Assembly (NCBI RefSeq): GCF_000306965.1
Contig: NZ_JH976435.1
Location: 162,958 to 226,957, forward strand
Length of the DNA stretch: 64,000 nt
Source: Amphibacillus jilinensis Y1
GTDB taxonomy: Bacteria; Bacillota; Bacilli; Bacillales; Amphibacillaceae
Direction: 5' to 3'
Numbering within the stretch: position 1 is the first letter of the stretch; each line of letters begins with the position of its first letter. This document shows positions 50,941-60,187 of this stretch, in pieces. Below the pieces are notes generated by a model. That model did no database searches. It saw nothing but the letters and a program-made list of their open reading frames with translations, and had not been told where the DNA came from. The translations under genes and the position numbers were made by a program.

Positions 50941-53900
50941 ATGTTTCTTAAAAAATTAGAATCTGTTGGATTTAAATCGTTTGCAGAACGGATATCTGTA
51001 GACTTCGTACCTGGTGTAACAGCTGTTGTTGGACCTAACGGAAGTGGTAAGAGTAATGTTACTGACGCGATACGTTGGGTGCTTGGCGAGCAATCTGCCA
51101 AGTCTTTACGTGGATCTAAAATGGAAGATATAATCTTTCAGGGCAGTGATACACGAAAACCGTTAAATGTTGCAGAAGTTACGCTTGTACTTGATAATGC
51201 GTCGAGGAAACTACCCATTGATTATCAAGAAGTCAATGTAACAAGACGTGTTTATCGTTCTGGAGAAAGTGAGTTCTTTTTAAATAAGCAGCCATGTCGG
51301 TTAAAAGATATTATCGACTTATTTTTAGATTCTGGTCTTGGTCGAGAGGCCTTCTCTATTATTAGCCAAGGCAAGGTTGAAGAAATATTGAGCTCTAAAG
51401 CTGAAGAACGCCGTACGATCTTTGAAGAAGCAGCGGGTGTCTTAAAATATAAACAGCGAAAGAAAAAAGCAGAATATAAATTAGCAGAAACCCAAGAAAA
51501 TTTAAATCGTGTGGAAGATATTATTTATGAGATTGAAACACAGTTAGAACCGTTAAAACAACAAGCTTCGTTAGCAAAGGAGTATTTAGAGAAACAAGAT
51601 CAGTTAACGGAAACGGAAGTTGCTTTAATTCGTACAGAAATTGAGATGTTACATAATGATTGGCAGCTTTATCTAAAGCAAATCGAAACATTTAAGGAAC
51701 AAGAAGCTCAACTTTCTGTAGAGATTCAATCAGAAGCTGCTCAGGTGGAGCATGATCAATATCAGATTGAGCAAGTTGATCAAGCCATTGAAGGCTATCA
51801 ACAGCAATTGCTGAGGTTAACTGAATCGATTGAAAAATTAACGGGCGAAAAGAATGTCATGCTCGAACGTGCAAAACACACTACTGAAAATAAAGAAAAA
51901 TTAGAAAAACAATTAAAAGAGCGGTTGGAAGAACTTGAACAGTTAAAAACAGATCTGGATGACGAACAAGAAAAGCTTAATAAGGTGAAAGCTAATAAGG
52001 CATCTACTGTCAAAGAGCTAGAGCACCTAAAAGCAGACTTTAATCTAGACATTCATGATTTGGAAGAAAAGATAGAGTCATATAAAGCTGATTACATTGA
52101 TTTACTTAATGAACAAGCAACGACTAAACATGCCATTCAAACGATCAGCCAACAACTTACGCAAATCGATCAACGCCAACAATCTTATGATGAGCAACGA
52201 TCAGATCAGAAACATGTCTATCAGCAACTAGTAACAGAAAAAGAACACCTTAGTGAAGAGAGCGAACGTATAAATCAGAAGGTGACCGCGCTAGAGAAGG
52301 AGCTTACAGACAAACAACACTATATTGCTAACGAACAGTCATTATTAGATGATATGCACAATAAGCTCGAACAAGGTAACCGCCATATTGATAAATTGGC
52401 TTCGCGTAAGGAAATGCTTGAAGAAATGAAAGAAGATTTCCAAGGTTTTTATGGAGGCGTCAAATCAATCCTTAAGGCAAGAGAACAAGGGGAAATTGAC
52501 GGTATTGAAGGTGCAGTTATTGAATTGATCGATATCCCTAAAGTATACCTATCCGCATTAGAAACAGCCTTAGGTGCTCAAGCACAACACGTTGTCGTAG
52601 CTAACGAAAAGGCAGGGCGACATGCGATTAGTTACTTGAAGCAATTTAATAAAGGACGTGCAACTTTTTTACCGCTTGATACGATGAAAGCTAAACAGAT
52701 GGCAACTTCTACTTTACAGCGATTAACGAATCATCCAGGTTTTATTAAGATGGCGAATACAGCTGTAAATACAAAAACACGCTATCAAGTTATCATTGAT
52801 CATTTGTTGGGTCATACTATTATGGCAAAAACGTTAAAAGATGCTAATGAACTTGCCCGTATCGTTGAACGACGTTATCGTGTCGTTACACTAGAGGGTG
52901 ATATTGTTAATCCTGGTGGCTCAATGACTGGTGGTGCAAAAAAGAATACCAACCAATCGTTATTTGCAAGAGAGCAAGAAATTGAAGAGTTAACTGTAAA
53001 GCTAAAGGACTACCAAACAAGAACGAGTCAGTTTAAAGAGGAAGTCGTTAATAAAGAAGAACTGCTCGAACAACAACGTAGTGAACTGTTGGAGCTTGAA
53101 AAAAGTCGTGAAAGTTATCAAGATCAAATCCGTGAGCATAAAGGACAGCTGCAAAGTTGTCAAATTAAGCTCGCCCATTATCAAGAGCAATTAAAACGCT
53201 ATGAACAGGATCAGGTACAAGAAGATGCTGAACGGACAAAATTATTAGAAGAAAAAACAGCAAAAGAACAAAAGTTAATGCAATTGCAAAGTGAAATTAC
53301 GCATTTGCAAAAAGACACTGAAGCACTAGAAGAACGCAAACAAAACTTTGAACAAAACCGTGCGAGTGTTCAGAGTAAAGTACAAGCACTTGAAGTGAAA
53401 TTAGCAGAGGAAAATAAAGAAGTCGGCTACCAAGCGGAGCGTGTCAAACAGCTTGTTGATAAAAGAACCGCATTAGAAACGAGCAAGGACCAACTTGAAA
53501 CTGAATTGCAAACGATTAATGAATTAGAACAAGGTATTGATCAGATCGGAACGATTAATCTCAAACTAGAAAAAGAAGAAGCGGAAAAGCAGATAGTCAC
53601 AAGCTCCATCCAAGATTGTCGAAAAAAACGCCTATCGTTAACAGAAACGTTATCTGAACGTGAAGATAAGCATCGTACCTTGCAAAATAAGCGCCAAGCG
53701 ATTGTTGAACAACGGCAAAGTATTGAAGTGAAAGCCAATCGTTTGGATGTTGAATTGGAAAGTCGTTTGAAGCATTTACAAGAGGAATATCAGATGAGCT
53801 TTGAGAAAGCAAAAGAATTGTATGCTCAGGTTGAAAATATTAAACAATCGCGACAAGATGTTAAATTGCTTAAACGGTCAATTGAAGAATTAGGAACGAT

Positions 53901-54510
53901 AAATTTAGGTGCGATTGATGAATATCAACGTATTGATGAGCGCTATCAATTTTTAACAGAGCAACAGACGGACTTAATTGAAGCAAAACAAACGTTATAT
54001 GCTGTTATTTCTGAAATGGATGAAGAGATGGAAAGACGTTTTGAGCAAACATTTTCACAAATAAAAGAAGAGTTCGCGGTTGTTTTTAAACAATTATTTG
54101 GGGGCGGACATGCTGCATTAACACTAACAGATCCACAGCATTTATTAACGACAGGTGTGGATATTAAAGCACAACCACCCGGTAAGAAAGCTCAGCAGTT
54201 AGCGCTATTATCTGGTGGAGAGCGAGCTTTAACGGCAATTGCCCTGCTGTTTGCGATTTTACGCGTAAGACCTGTTCCTTTCTGTGTATTGGATGAAGTT
54301 GAAGCCGCATTAGATGAAGCAAATGTTGAGCGGTTTAGTCGATATTTAAAGATGTATAGTCAAGATACCCAATTTATCGTTATTACACATCGGAAAGGCA
54401 CGATGGAAGGTGCTGATGTATTATATGGAGTGACTATGCAAGAGTCGGGCGTTTCACGCTTTGTCTCAGTTAAACTTGAAGAAACCAATGCATTACTTGA
54501 ATCAAATTAA
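50941..54510 (+). CDS. smc: Chromosome segregation protein Smc
   Basis: The condensin ATPase that organises and segregates chromosomes with ScpA and ScpB. The 1189-residue protein has the N-terminal Walker A GPNGSGKSN (31-39), two long coiled coils (about 170-495 and 680-1020), a hinge domain (about 500-670, with GFYGGVKSIL and GGSMTGGAKK), and the C-terminal signature LLSGGERALTA (about 1090) and Walker B CVLDEVEAALDEAN. I chose ATG 50941; a GTG at 50932 falls in the AGGTGA site. It is followed by ftsY after 14 bases. Confidence 0.97.
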   Translation: MFLKKLESVGFKSFAERISVDFVPGVTAVVGPNGSGKSNVTDAIRWVLGEQSAKSLRGSKMEDIIFQGSDTRKPLNVAEVTLVLDNASRKLPIDYQEVNVTRRVYRSGESEFFLNKQPCRLKDIIDLFLDSGLGREAFSIISQGKVEEILSSKAEERRTIFEEAAGVLKYKQRKKKAEYKLAETQENLNRVEDIIYEIETQLEPLKQQASLAKEYLEKQDQLTETEVALIRTEIEMLHNDWQLYLKQIETFKEQEAQLSVEIQSEAAQVEHDQYQIEQVDQAIEGYQQQLLRLTESIEKLTGEKNVMLERAKHTTENKEKLEKQLKERLEELEQLKTDLDDEQEKLNKVKANKASTVKELEHLKADFNLDIHDLEEKIESYKADYIDLLNEQATTKHAIQTISQQLTQIDQRQQSYDEQRSDQKHVYQQLVTEKEHLSEESERINQKVTALEKELTDKQHYIANEQSLLDDMHNKLEQGNRHIDKLASRKEMLEEMKEDFQGFYGGVKSILKAREQGEIDGIEGAVIELIDIPKVYLSALETALGAQAQHVVVANEKAGRHAISYLKQFNKGRATFLPLDTMKAKQMATSTLQRLTNHPGFIKMANTAVNTKTRYQVIIDHLLGHTIMAKTLKDANELARIVERRYRVVTLEGDIVNPGGSMTGGAKKNTNQSLFAREQEIEELTVKLKDYQTRTSQFKEEVVNKEELLEQQRSELLELEKSRESYQDQIREHKGQLQSCQIKLAHYQEQLKRYEQDQVQEDAERTKLLEEKTAKEQKLMQLQSEITHLQKDTEALEERKQNFEQNRASVQSKVQALEVKLAEENKEVGYQAERVKQLVDKRTALETSKDQLETELQTINELEQGIDQIGTINLKLEKEEAEKQIVTSSIQDCRKKRLSLTETLSEREDKHRTLQNKRQAIVEQRQSIEVKANRLDVELESRLKHLQEEYQMSFEKAKELYAQVENIKQSRQDVKLLKRSIEELGTINLGAIDEYQRIDERYQFLTEQQTDLIEAKQTLYAVISEMDEEMERRFEQTFSQIKEEFAVVFKQLFGGGHAALTLTDPQHLLTTGVDIKAQPPGKKAQQLALLSGGERALTAIALLFAILRVRPVPFCVLDEVEAALDEANVERFSRYLKMYSQDTQFIVITHRKGTMEGADVLYGVTMQESGVSRFVSVKLEETNALLESN

Positions 54511-54524
54511 AAGGTGGATGTTAT

Positions 54525-55508
54525 ATGAGCTTTTTTAAAAAGTTAAAAGAAAAATTCTCCGCATCTGCGGAAAATGAAGAAGTATCTGATAAATATAAAA
54601 CGGGTTTAGAAAAAACAAGAGCTTCATTTTCGACAAAATTAAATGATCTTATTGCCCGATATCGTAAAGTAGATGAAGATTTTTTCGAAGATTTAGAGGA
54701 AGTGTTAATATCGGCTGATGTGGGCGTTAATACAGTTATGGAATTAGTTGAAGAGTTAGAAATGGAAGCTAAACGTCAAAATATTAAAGATGCTATCGAT
54801 TTAAAAGAGCTGATTTCAGAAAAATTAGTGGAGATTTATTCAGCAGGCGATTTCGCAGCAGAAGCTCCTCTGAATCTGCAGAACGATACTTTATCAGTTA
54901 TACTATTTGTAGGTGTTAATGGTGTAGGTAAAACGACATCAATTGGTAAATTAGCTTACCAATTAAAACAAGAAGGAAAGAAAGTTCTGCTCGTAGCAGG
55001 TGATACATTTAGAGCAGGTGCAATTGAGCAGTTAGGTGTTTGGGGTGAACGGGTTGGCGTCGATGTTATTAAGCAACGAGAAGGTAGTGATCCTGCAGCG
55101 GTGATGTATGATGGTATTCAAGCTGCTCGATCACGTGGAGCAGATGTGTTGTTATGCGATACAGCAGGTAGATTACAAAATAAAGTCAATCTTATGAATG
55201 AGTTAAGTAAAGTCAAACGCGTCATTGAACGAGAAATACCTGGTGCTCCACATGATGTGCTGTTAGTTTTGGATGCCACGACAGGGCAAAATGCATTGAG
55301 TCAGGCTAAGACCTTTGCAGAAGCTACAGATGTTTCTGGTATTGTCCTTACTAAGCTGGATGGAACAGCAAAAGGCGGGATTGTATTAGCGATTCGTAAA
55401 GAATTAAATATCCCTGTGAAATTTGTAGGGCTTGGTGAACAAATGACAGATTTAGAAAAATTCGATCCAAATGCATTTGTATATGGGTTATTTGCAGATA
55501 TGTTATGA
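54525..55508 (+). CDS. ftsY: Signal recognition particle receptor FtsY
   Basis: The membrane-associated SRP receptor GTPase. The 327-residue protein has the short N-terminal region, four-helix N domain and the G domain with GVNGVGKTTS (about 128-137), AGDTFRAGAIEQL, DTAGR, and TKLDGTAKGG. It pairs with Ffh, encoded shortly downstream, through their homologous NG domains. It lacks the long acidic A domain of E. coli FtsY, normal for Firmicutes. Confidence 0.97.
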   Translation: MSFFKKLKEKFSASAENEEVSDKYKTGLEKTRASFSTKLNDLIARYRKVDEDFFEDLEEVLISADVGVNTVMELVEELEMEAKRQNIKDAIDLKELISEKLVEIYSAGDFAAEAPLNLQNDTLSVILFVGVNGVGKTTSIGKLAYQLKQEGKKVLLVAGDTFRAGAIEQLGVWGERVGVDVIKQREGSDPAAVMYDGIQAARSRGADVLLCDTAGRLQNKVNLMNELSKVKRVIEREIPGAPHDVLLVLDATTGQNALSQAKTFAEATDVSGIVLTKLDGTAKGGIVLAIRKELNIPVKFVGLGEQMTDLEKFDPNAFVYGLFADML

Positions 55509-55526
55509 GAACAATAGCCATTCAAC

Positions 55527-55556
55527 TTGACAGATGGTAACGAAATCGTCTAGTAT
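55527..55556 (+). promoter_or_regulatory. sigma-A promoter for ylxM-ffh
   Basis: A perfect TTGACA (55527-55532), 18 bases and TAGTAT (55551-55556), 40 bases before ylxM. ftsY and ffh may therefore be transcribed separately. Confidence 0.65.
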
Positions 55557-55595
55557 TTTCATGTAAAGGGGCTTTACTTAACAAGGGGTGTTATT

Positions 55596-55922
55596 ATGTT
55601 AGAGAAAACAACGCGCATCAATTTTTTATTAGATTTCTACCAAGCATTATTGACACCAAAGCAACGGAATTATATGGAATTGTATTATTTAGAAGACTAT
55701 TCTTTAGGAGAAATATCAGAGGCTTTCAATGTGTCTAGACAAGCGGTTTATGATAATATACGTCGTACAGAATCAATGCTTGAAAGTTATGAAGACAAAT
55801 TGAAACTTTACAAAAAGTTTTTAGAACGTCAAGCATTGTTAAATAAATTAAGTGACGCTGTTGAGCCTTATGAAGCTAAAGAAATTAACAATTATGTTGA
55901 ACAATTAAAAGAATTAGATTAG
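55596..55922 (+). CDS. ylxM: SRP-associated DNA-binding-like protein YlxM
   Basis: A 108-residue helix-turn-helix protein of the YlxM/p13 family. In Streptococcus YlxM binds SRP RNA and modulates Ffh GTPase activity; its role in Bacillaceae is less clear. The sigma-70 region 4-like motif is visible: [20 protein letters not shown] (about 16-35), then [19 protein letters not shown] (about 36-54). It lies 13 bases before ffh in the usual order. Confidence 0.94.
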   Translation: MLEKTTRINFLLDFYQALLTPKQRNYMELYYLEDYSLGEISEAFNVSRQAVYDNIRRTESMLESYEDKLKLYKKFLERQALLNKLSDAVEPYEAKEINNYVEQLKELD

Positions 55923-55935
55923 GAGGGTTTCCTCT

Positions 55936-57288
55936 ATGGCATTTGAAGGTTTAGCTGACCGTCTGCAAAGTACAATAAAAAAGATGACGGGAAAAGGAAA
56001 AGTAAGTGAGCAAGATGTTAAGGAAATGACTCGAGAAGTTCGTCTAGCATTACTTGAAGCAGACGTTAATTTTAAGGTTGTTAAAGATTTTGTCAAGCGC
56101 GTAAAAGAACGTGCAGTTGGCGCAGAAGTAATGGAAAGCTTAACCCCTGGTCAACAGGTGATTAAAATTGTTAAAGAAGAACTCACTGCCTTAATGGGTG
56201 GAGAACAGAGTAAAATTGCTGTCTCTGAACGTCCGCCTACTGTGATTATGATGGTAGGTTTACAGGGGGCTGGTAAGACAACCACAAGTGGTAAATTGGC
56301 CAACTTACTTAGAAAGAAGCATAACCGTAAACCATTGCTAGTTGCGGCTGATGTGTATCGTCCCGCAGCGATTGATCAGTTGCAAACCGTAGGGAAACAA
56401 TTAAGCATTCCTGTGTTTGCGAAAGGAACGGATGCGAATCCTGTTGATATCGCTAATGAAGCGATTGCTCATGCTAAAGAAGAACACTATGACTATGTCC
56501 TTATCGATACGGCAGGACGTTTGCATATCGATGATAACTTAATGGATGAACTTGCACGCATTAAAGGTGATGTAAGCCCTGATGAGATTTTTCTAGTGGT
56601 TGATGCTATGACAGGACAGGATGCAGTAAATGTTGCTGAAAGTTTTGATCAGCAATTAAATGTATCTGGTGTTATCTTAACAAAACTTGATGGTGATACA
56701 CGTGGTGGAGCGGCTTTATCAATAAGAGCAGTTACGGATAAACCCATTAAATTTGCAGGTATGGGGGAGAAATTAGATGAGCTGGAAGCATTCCACCCAG
56801 AAAGAATGGCTTCTCGTATATTAGGGATGGGCGATGTCCTTACTTTAATTGAAAAGGCTCAAGATAACGTTGATGAGAAAAAGGCGAAAGAATTAGAAGA
56901 AAAAATGCGATCAGCTTCCTTCACTTTTGATGATTTTCTAGATCAAATGGAGCAAGTTAAAAGTATGGGGCCATTAGAAGACCTACTTGGCATGATACCA
57001 GGTGCTAATAAAATGAAAGGTCTAAAAAATGCCCAAATTGACGAGAAACAATTGGTCCATGTTGAAGCCATTGTTAAATCAATGACCAAACAGGAACGTC
57101 AAGATCCAAGCCTTATGAATGCAAGTCGAAAAAAACGTATTGCAAAAGGGGCAGGACGTCCGGTTTCAGAAGTAAATCGATTATTGAAACAATTTGAAGA
57201 AATGAAAAAAATGATGAAACAAATGTCTGGTATGCAAGGTGGAAAAAAGGGAAAAAGGAAAAAAGGTTTTAATTTACCCTTTATGTAA
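55936..57288 (+). CDS. ffh: Signal recognition particle protein Ffh
   Basis: The SRP GTPase that binds signal sequences and 4.5S-type RNA. The 450-residue protein has the NG domain with GLQGAGKTTTSGKLA (about 107-121), DVYRPAAIDQL, DTAGR and TKLDGDTRGG, and a Met-rich M domain (about 300-440) with a terminal Gly-Lys-rich stretch. AGGAGGG precedes the ATG. It is followed by an rpsP promoter at 57300. Confidence 0.98.
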   Translation: MAFEGLADRLQSTIKKMTGKGKVSEQDVKEMTREVRLALLEADVNFKVVKDFVKRVKERAVGAEVMESLTPGQQVIKIVKEELTALMGGEQSKIAVSERPPTVIMMVGLQGAGKTTTSGKLANLLRKKHNRKPLLVAADVYRPAAIDQLQTVGKQLSIPVFAKGTDANPVDIANEAIAHAKEEHYDYVLIDTAGRLHIDDNLMDELARIKGDVSPDEIFLVVDAMTGQDAVNVAESFDQQLNVSGVILTKLDGDTRGGAALSIRAVTDKPIKFAGMGEKLDELEAFHPERMASRILGMGDVLTLIEKAQDNVDEKKAKELEEKMRSASFTFDDFLDQMEQVKSMGPLEDLLGMIPGANKMKGLKNAQIDEKQLVHVEAIVKSMTKQERQDPSLMNASRKKRIAKGAGRPVSEVNRLLKQFEEMKKMMKQMSGMQGGKKGKRKKGFNLPFM

Positions 57289-57299
57289 TGTAAAAACAC

Positions 57300-57328
57300 T
57301 TTACAGATAGAAAATAATCTGATAAAAT
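57300..57328 (+). promoter_or_regulatory. sigma-A promoter for rpsP-khpA
   Basis: TTTACA (57300-57305), exactly 17 bases and TGA-TAAAAT (57320-57328, with extended -10 TG). It lies 40 bases before rpsP. Confidence 0.75.
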
Positions 57329-57368
57329 CTAAACTTGTGTAAAACATTTAGTAATGGAGGTGCGAAAC

Positions 57369-57641
57369 ATGGCAGTTAAAATTCGTTTAAAGCGTATGGG
57401 ATCTAAACGTAACCCATTTTATCGTGTAGTTGTAGCTGACGCACGTGCTCCACGTGACGGGCGTATTATCGAACAAATTGGCACATACAATCCGGTTGTT
57501 AATCCGGTTGAAGTGAAATTAGATGAAGAAAAAGCATTAAACTGGATGGCTAATGGCGCGAAGCCTAGTGATACAGTTCGTAATCTGTTCTCTAAAGAAG
57601 GCATCATGAAGAAATTCCACGACCAGAAAAACCAAAAATAA
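57369..57641 (+). CDS. rpsP: Ribosomal protein S16
   Basis: A 90-residue small-subunit protein. It has the S16 signature [20 protein letters not shown] at the start and [19 protein letters not shown] (about 24-42). I chose ATG 57369, after GGAGGTG; an in-frame ATG at 57354 lies upstream of this site. It is paired with khpA and has its own promoter. Confidence 0.98.
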   Translation: MAVKIRLKRMGSKRNPFYRVVVADARAPRDGRIIEQIGTYNPVVNPVEVKLDEEKALNWMANGAKPSDTVRNLFSKEGIMKKFHDQKNQK

Positions 57642-57655
57642 GGTGGCGTGATAAC

Positions 57656-57883
57656 ATGGAAGCCTTAATAACTACAATTGTTCAACCATTTGTTGATTAT
57701 CCGGAAGATGTCGAGGTAGCAGTTAAAGAAGAAGCGAATAAAATCGTTTATCATTTAACGGTTAATCCTGAAGATGTTGGTAAGGTGATTGGCAAGAATG
57801 GTCGAATTGCTAAGTCAATTCGAACAGTCGTGTATGCCGCGTGTACAGATACAAAGAGACGTGTCTATCTTGACATTATGTAA
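57656..57883 (+). CDS. khpA: KH-domain RNA-binding protein KhpA
   Basis: A 75-residue single KH-domain protein (B. subtilis YlqC). With KhpB it binds many RNAs and influences cell elongation in other Gram-positives. The KH core GKVIGKNGRIAKSIRTVVYA (about 43-62) contains the GxxG loop as GKNG. It follows rpsP by 14 bases and is ended by a strong terminator; ylqD, next in B. subtilis, is absent here. Confidence 0.95.
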   Translation: MEALITTIVQPFVDYPEDVEVAVKEEANKIVYHLTVNPEDVGKVIGKNGRIAKSIRTVVYAACTDTKRRVYLDIM

Positions 57884-57889
57884 GTCTTT

Positions 57890-57923
57890 AACAGGGGAAG
57901 GGAGAACCTTTCCCTGTTTTCTG
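57890..57923 (+). terminator. Terminator after khpA
   Basis: A 12-base stem AACAGGGGAAGG (57890-57901) / CCTTTCCCTGTT (57907-57918) with one G-T pair and a GAGAA loop, followed by TTCTGT. Confidence 0.75.
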
Positions 57924-58029
57924 TATAAAATGAACCCTCAATCAGGACATTAGCGTCCGTTATCATCCACCTGAATGATTTACCCATTCTCTCTATTTTG
58001 AGGTATGTGTTTAACGAACAGTTTTCTGT
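57924..58029 (-). repeat. Dispersed intergenic repeat, copy 5 (reverse)
   Basis: On the minus strand it begins CGTTAAACACATACCTC then AAAATAGAGAG, contains AACGGACGCTAATGTCCTGA identical to the centre of copy 4 apart from its edges, and ends GATTGAGGGTTCATTTTAT. It follows the khpA terminator at once and occupies the place of ylqD in the B. subtilis order. Confidence 0.8.
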
Positions 58030-58086
58030 GAGAAACTGTATATGGTTAATAAAACAAGATAATTTTAAATGGTTGATTAATATCAA

Positions 58087-58158
58087 TTAAGTCTTTAGCG
58101 CCATCAATTTACTTAGACATAGAAGCTGACTTGACAAATAGTCCAGCTAAAGACTTAA
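58087..58158 (+). other. Structured rimM leader with alternative hairpins
   Basis: A perfect 13-base inverted repeat TTAAGTCTTTAGC (58087-58099) / GCTAAAGACTTAA (58146-58158) encloses 46 bases. Inside it, AGCTGACT (58124-58131) can pair with AGTCCAGCT (58140-58148, one bulge), which shares bases with the outer right arm. The two folds cannot coexist. The element ends 53 bases before the rimM start. No known riboswitch or leader class comes to mind. Confidence 0.5.
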
Positions 58159-58211
58159 CAAGTAGCATGATAGCAAAGAATCGCCAATTATTTGCAAAAG
58201 TAGGTGAAAAG

Positions 58212-58727
58212 ATGACAACATTTTTTAATGTAGGTAAAATAGTCAATACCCATGGCATTAAAGGCGAGGTTAAAGTTGTCCGCATTACTGATTTTGAAGA
58301 TCGATTTAAGGTAGGAAATATCTTATATTTATTTTTAAAGCATTCTCAAGAACCAATCAAGCTAACGGTTAAACAACATCGCAAACACAAGCAATTTGAT
58401 ATGCTATTGTTTGAAGGTTACACGTCGATTAATCATGTTGAACACTTCAAAGAAGGTATGCTAAAAGTCCATAAAGATAATCAGACCGCACTTGATGACG
58501 GCAGCTATTATTATCATGAAATTATCGGTTGCCACGTCTATACGGTCACCGACGAATATATTGGTGAAATTAATGAGATTTTATCGCCAGGAGCAAATGA
58601 TGTTTGGGTGATAAAAAAAGAGGGAGAAAAGGATCTATTAATTCCTTATATTACCCCCGTTGTCAAAGAGGTAGATATTCTTGAGAAAAAAATTATAATT
58701 CAACCAATGGAAGGATTATTGTCATGA
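58212..58727 (+). CDS. rimM: 16S rRNA processing protein RimM
   Basis: RimM binds S19 and helps mature the 30S head. The 171-residue protein has the RimM N-terminal beta barrel ([19 protein letters not shown], about 4-22) and a C-terminal PRC barrel (about 95-171, with ANDVWVIKK and [14 protein letters not shown]). I chose ATG 58212, just after AGGTGA; the in-frame start at 58131 lies inside the leader hairpin region and adds residues not in the family. It overlaps trmD by four bases. Confidence 0.95.
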   Translation: MTTFFNVGKIVNTHGIKGEVKVVRITDFEDRFKVGNILYLFLKHSQEPIKLTVKQHRKHKQFDMLLFEGYTSINHVEHFKEGMLKVHKDNQTALDDGSYYYHEIIGCHVYTVTDEYIGEINEILSPGANDVWVIKKEGEKDLLIPYITPVVKEVDILEKKIIIQPMEGLLS

Positions 58728-59449
58728 TGAAAATTGACATTTTAACTTTGTTTCCTGATATGTTTGAAGGAGTATTGAATGCTTCGATAATGAAAAAGGC
58801 CCAAGAGCAAGAGGCGTTTCAATATCGTACCATTGATTTCCGTCAGTATACGACCAATAAGCATCAAAAAGTTGATGATTATCCATATGGGGGAGGCGCT
58901 GGTATGGTATTAATGCCACAGCCTATATTTTCGGCGATTGATGATATTGAAATCGATCCATCTAAAACACCTCGCATTATTTTAATGTGCCCTCAAGGTG
59001 AGCAACATACACAGGGAAAAGCTGAAGAGTTAGCTCAAGAAGACCATTTGATTTTTATCTGTGGGCATTATGAAGGATATGACGAGCGGATTCGTGAACA
59101 TTTGGTTACCGATGAAATATCAATAGGAGATTTTGTATTGACCGGAGGGGAATTAGGGGCAATGGTGGTGATTGATAGTGTCGTGCGTCTTTTACCAGAT
59201 GCCTTAGGAAATATTGATTCTGCAAAAGAAGACTCTTTTTCCACTGGTTTACTGGAGCATCCACATTATACAAGACCGGCAGAGTTTAGAGGTTATCAAG
59301 TTCCTGATATATTAAGATCAGGCCATCATGAGAAAATAGCAGAATGGCGAAGAAAACAATCATTAATTCGCACGAAACATAGACGGCCAGATTTGTTAGA
59401 TAATTATCCACTATCTGAAGAAGAAAAGAATTGGCTAGGTGATGAATAA
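58724..59449 (+). CDS. trmD: tRNA (guanine-37-N1)-methyltransferase
   Basis: Methylates G37 of tRNAs next to the anticodon, preventing frameshifts. The 241-residue SPOUT enzyme has [14 protein letters not shown] at the start, [17 protein letters not shown] (about 51-67), and the trefoil-knot SAM site with [11 protein letters not shown] and [16 protein letters not shown] (about 132-147). Two adjacent ATG codons (58724, 58727) could start it. It is coupled with rimM, the usual arrangement. Confidence 0.97.
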   Translation: MMKIDILTLFPDMFEGVLNASIMKKAQEQEAFQYRTIDFRQYTTNKHQKVDDYPYGGGAGMVLMPQPIFSAIDDIEIDPSKTPRIILMCPQGEQHTQGKAEELAQEDHLIFICGHYEGYDERIREHLVTDEISIGDFVLTGGELGAMVVIDSVVRLLPDALGNIDSAKEDSFSTGLLEHPHYTRPAEFRGYQVPDILRSGHHEKIAEWRRKQSLIRTKHRRPDLLDNYPLSEEEKNWLGDE

Positions 59450-59464
59450 AACGGTTGTTTGTTC

Positions 59465-59493
59465 TTGAATCGCCCTTTTTTTTGTGTTATATT
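59465..59493 (+). promoter_or_regulatory. sigma-A promoter for rplS
   Basis: TTGAAT (59465-59470), exactly 17 bases and TATATT (59488-59493), placed just after the trmD stop and ahead of the L19 leader. Confidence 0.7.
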
Positions 59494-59499
59494 ATTAGT

Positions 59500-59575
59500 T
59501 GTGCTTAAGTGAATACTTATGCAAGAAAACAATGTTCCGCTGTCATGAACTTATCTGGCATGAGCATTAGTTAAG
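59500..59575 (+). promoter_or_regulatory. Probable L19 ribosomal protein leader
   Basis: The transcript ahead of rplS can fold into a closing stem ATGC/GCAT around a TTCCGCTG segment (59535-59542) and a hairpin TCATG/CATGA, with an AAGT/ACTT hairpin before it. Bacilli are known to have an autoregulatory L19 leader at this place; the match is by position and general shape, not by a covariance model. Confidence 0.5.
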
Positions 59576-59590
59576 AAGGAGTGTATAGAC

Positions 59591-59935
59591 ATGCAACAAT
59601 TAATCGCAGACATTACTAAAGATCAGTTGCGTACAGACAGACCAGACTTTCGTCCTGGTGATACGGTCAAAGTTCACGTTAAAGTAGTCGAAGGTACACG
59701 TGAACGTATTCAGGTATTTGAAGGTGTTGTCATTAAGCGCCAAAATGGTGGAATTAGTGAAACATTTACTGTACGTAAGATTTCTTATGGTGTTGGTGTG
59801 GAACGTACTTTCCCAGTCCATTCACCACGAGTAGATAAGATTGAAGTAACGCGTCGTGGACGTGTTCGTCGCGCTAAACTTTACTACTTGCGTAATTTAC
59901 GTGGTAAAGCAGCACGTATTAAAGAAATTCGCTAA
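59591..59935 (+). CDS. rplS: Ribosomal protein L19
   Basis: A 114-residue large-subunit protein at the subunit interface. It has the L19 pattern [19 protein letters not shown] (about 17-35), [16 protein letters not shown] (about 39-54) and the terminal [25 protein letters not shown] precedes the ATG. It is monocistronic, with its own promoter, leader and terminator. Confidence 0.98.
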   Translation: MQQLIADITKDQLRTDRPDFRPGDTVKVHVKVVEGTRERIQVFEGVVIKRQNGGISETFTVRKISYGVGVERTFPVHSPRVDKIEVTRRGRVRRAKLYYLRNLRGKAARIKEIR

Positions 59936-59946
59936 TTTTAAAGGTG

Positions 59947-59977
59947 AAAGAAGCTTGAAGATTCAAGCTTCTTTTTT
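59947..59977 (+). terminator. Terminator after rplS
   Basis: Perfect 13-base arms AAAGAAGCTTGAA (59947-59959) and TTCAAGCTTCTTT (59962-59974), very short loop, T run TTTTTT overlapping the right arm. Confidence 0.85.
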
Positions 59978-60090
59978 CTACGTTAGGAAATAATTAAAAT
60001 GTCGTCACAGAAGTGGCAAGCACCGAAGTACACATTTAAAAGGGCTAGGTATTAGAAAAGCGAATCCACTAATGTAAAGATGGTCGAAGT

Positions 60091-60130
60091 TATAAAACGC
60101 AGCTTCAATCCGTGAGCGTTTCATGGGCGG
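60091..60130 (-). repeat. Dispersed intergenic repeat, copy 6 (reverse, truncated)
   Basis: Only the end of the family is kept: on the minus strand GAAACGCTCACGGATTGAAG, then CTGCGTTTTATA. It shares the CGCTCA-x-GATTGAAG part with copy 3. The remainder of the 252-base rplS-rbgA gap has no other feature besides the promoter at 60136. Confidence 0.6.
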
Positions 60131-60135
60131 TTCTT

Positions 60136-60144
60136 TGATAAAAT
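60136..60144 (+). promoter_or_regulatory. Extended -10 promoter for rbgA
   Basis: TGA-TAAAAT (60136-60144), 44 bases before rbgA, with no good -35 box. It abuts the truncated repeat. Confidence 0.5.
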
Positions 60145-60187
60145 AGGCACTGGTGATTTGCAGGAATTGTAATTTAGGGGTGATAAT

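Noticed and set aside
58131-58136. TTGACA as a rimM -35 box
   Set aside because: No acceptable -10 hexamer lies 16-18 bases downstream, and the bases fall in the loop of the leader hairpin.
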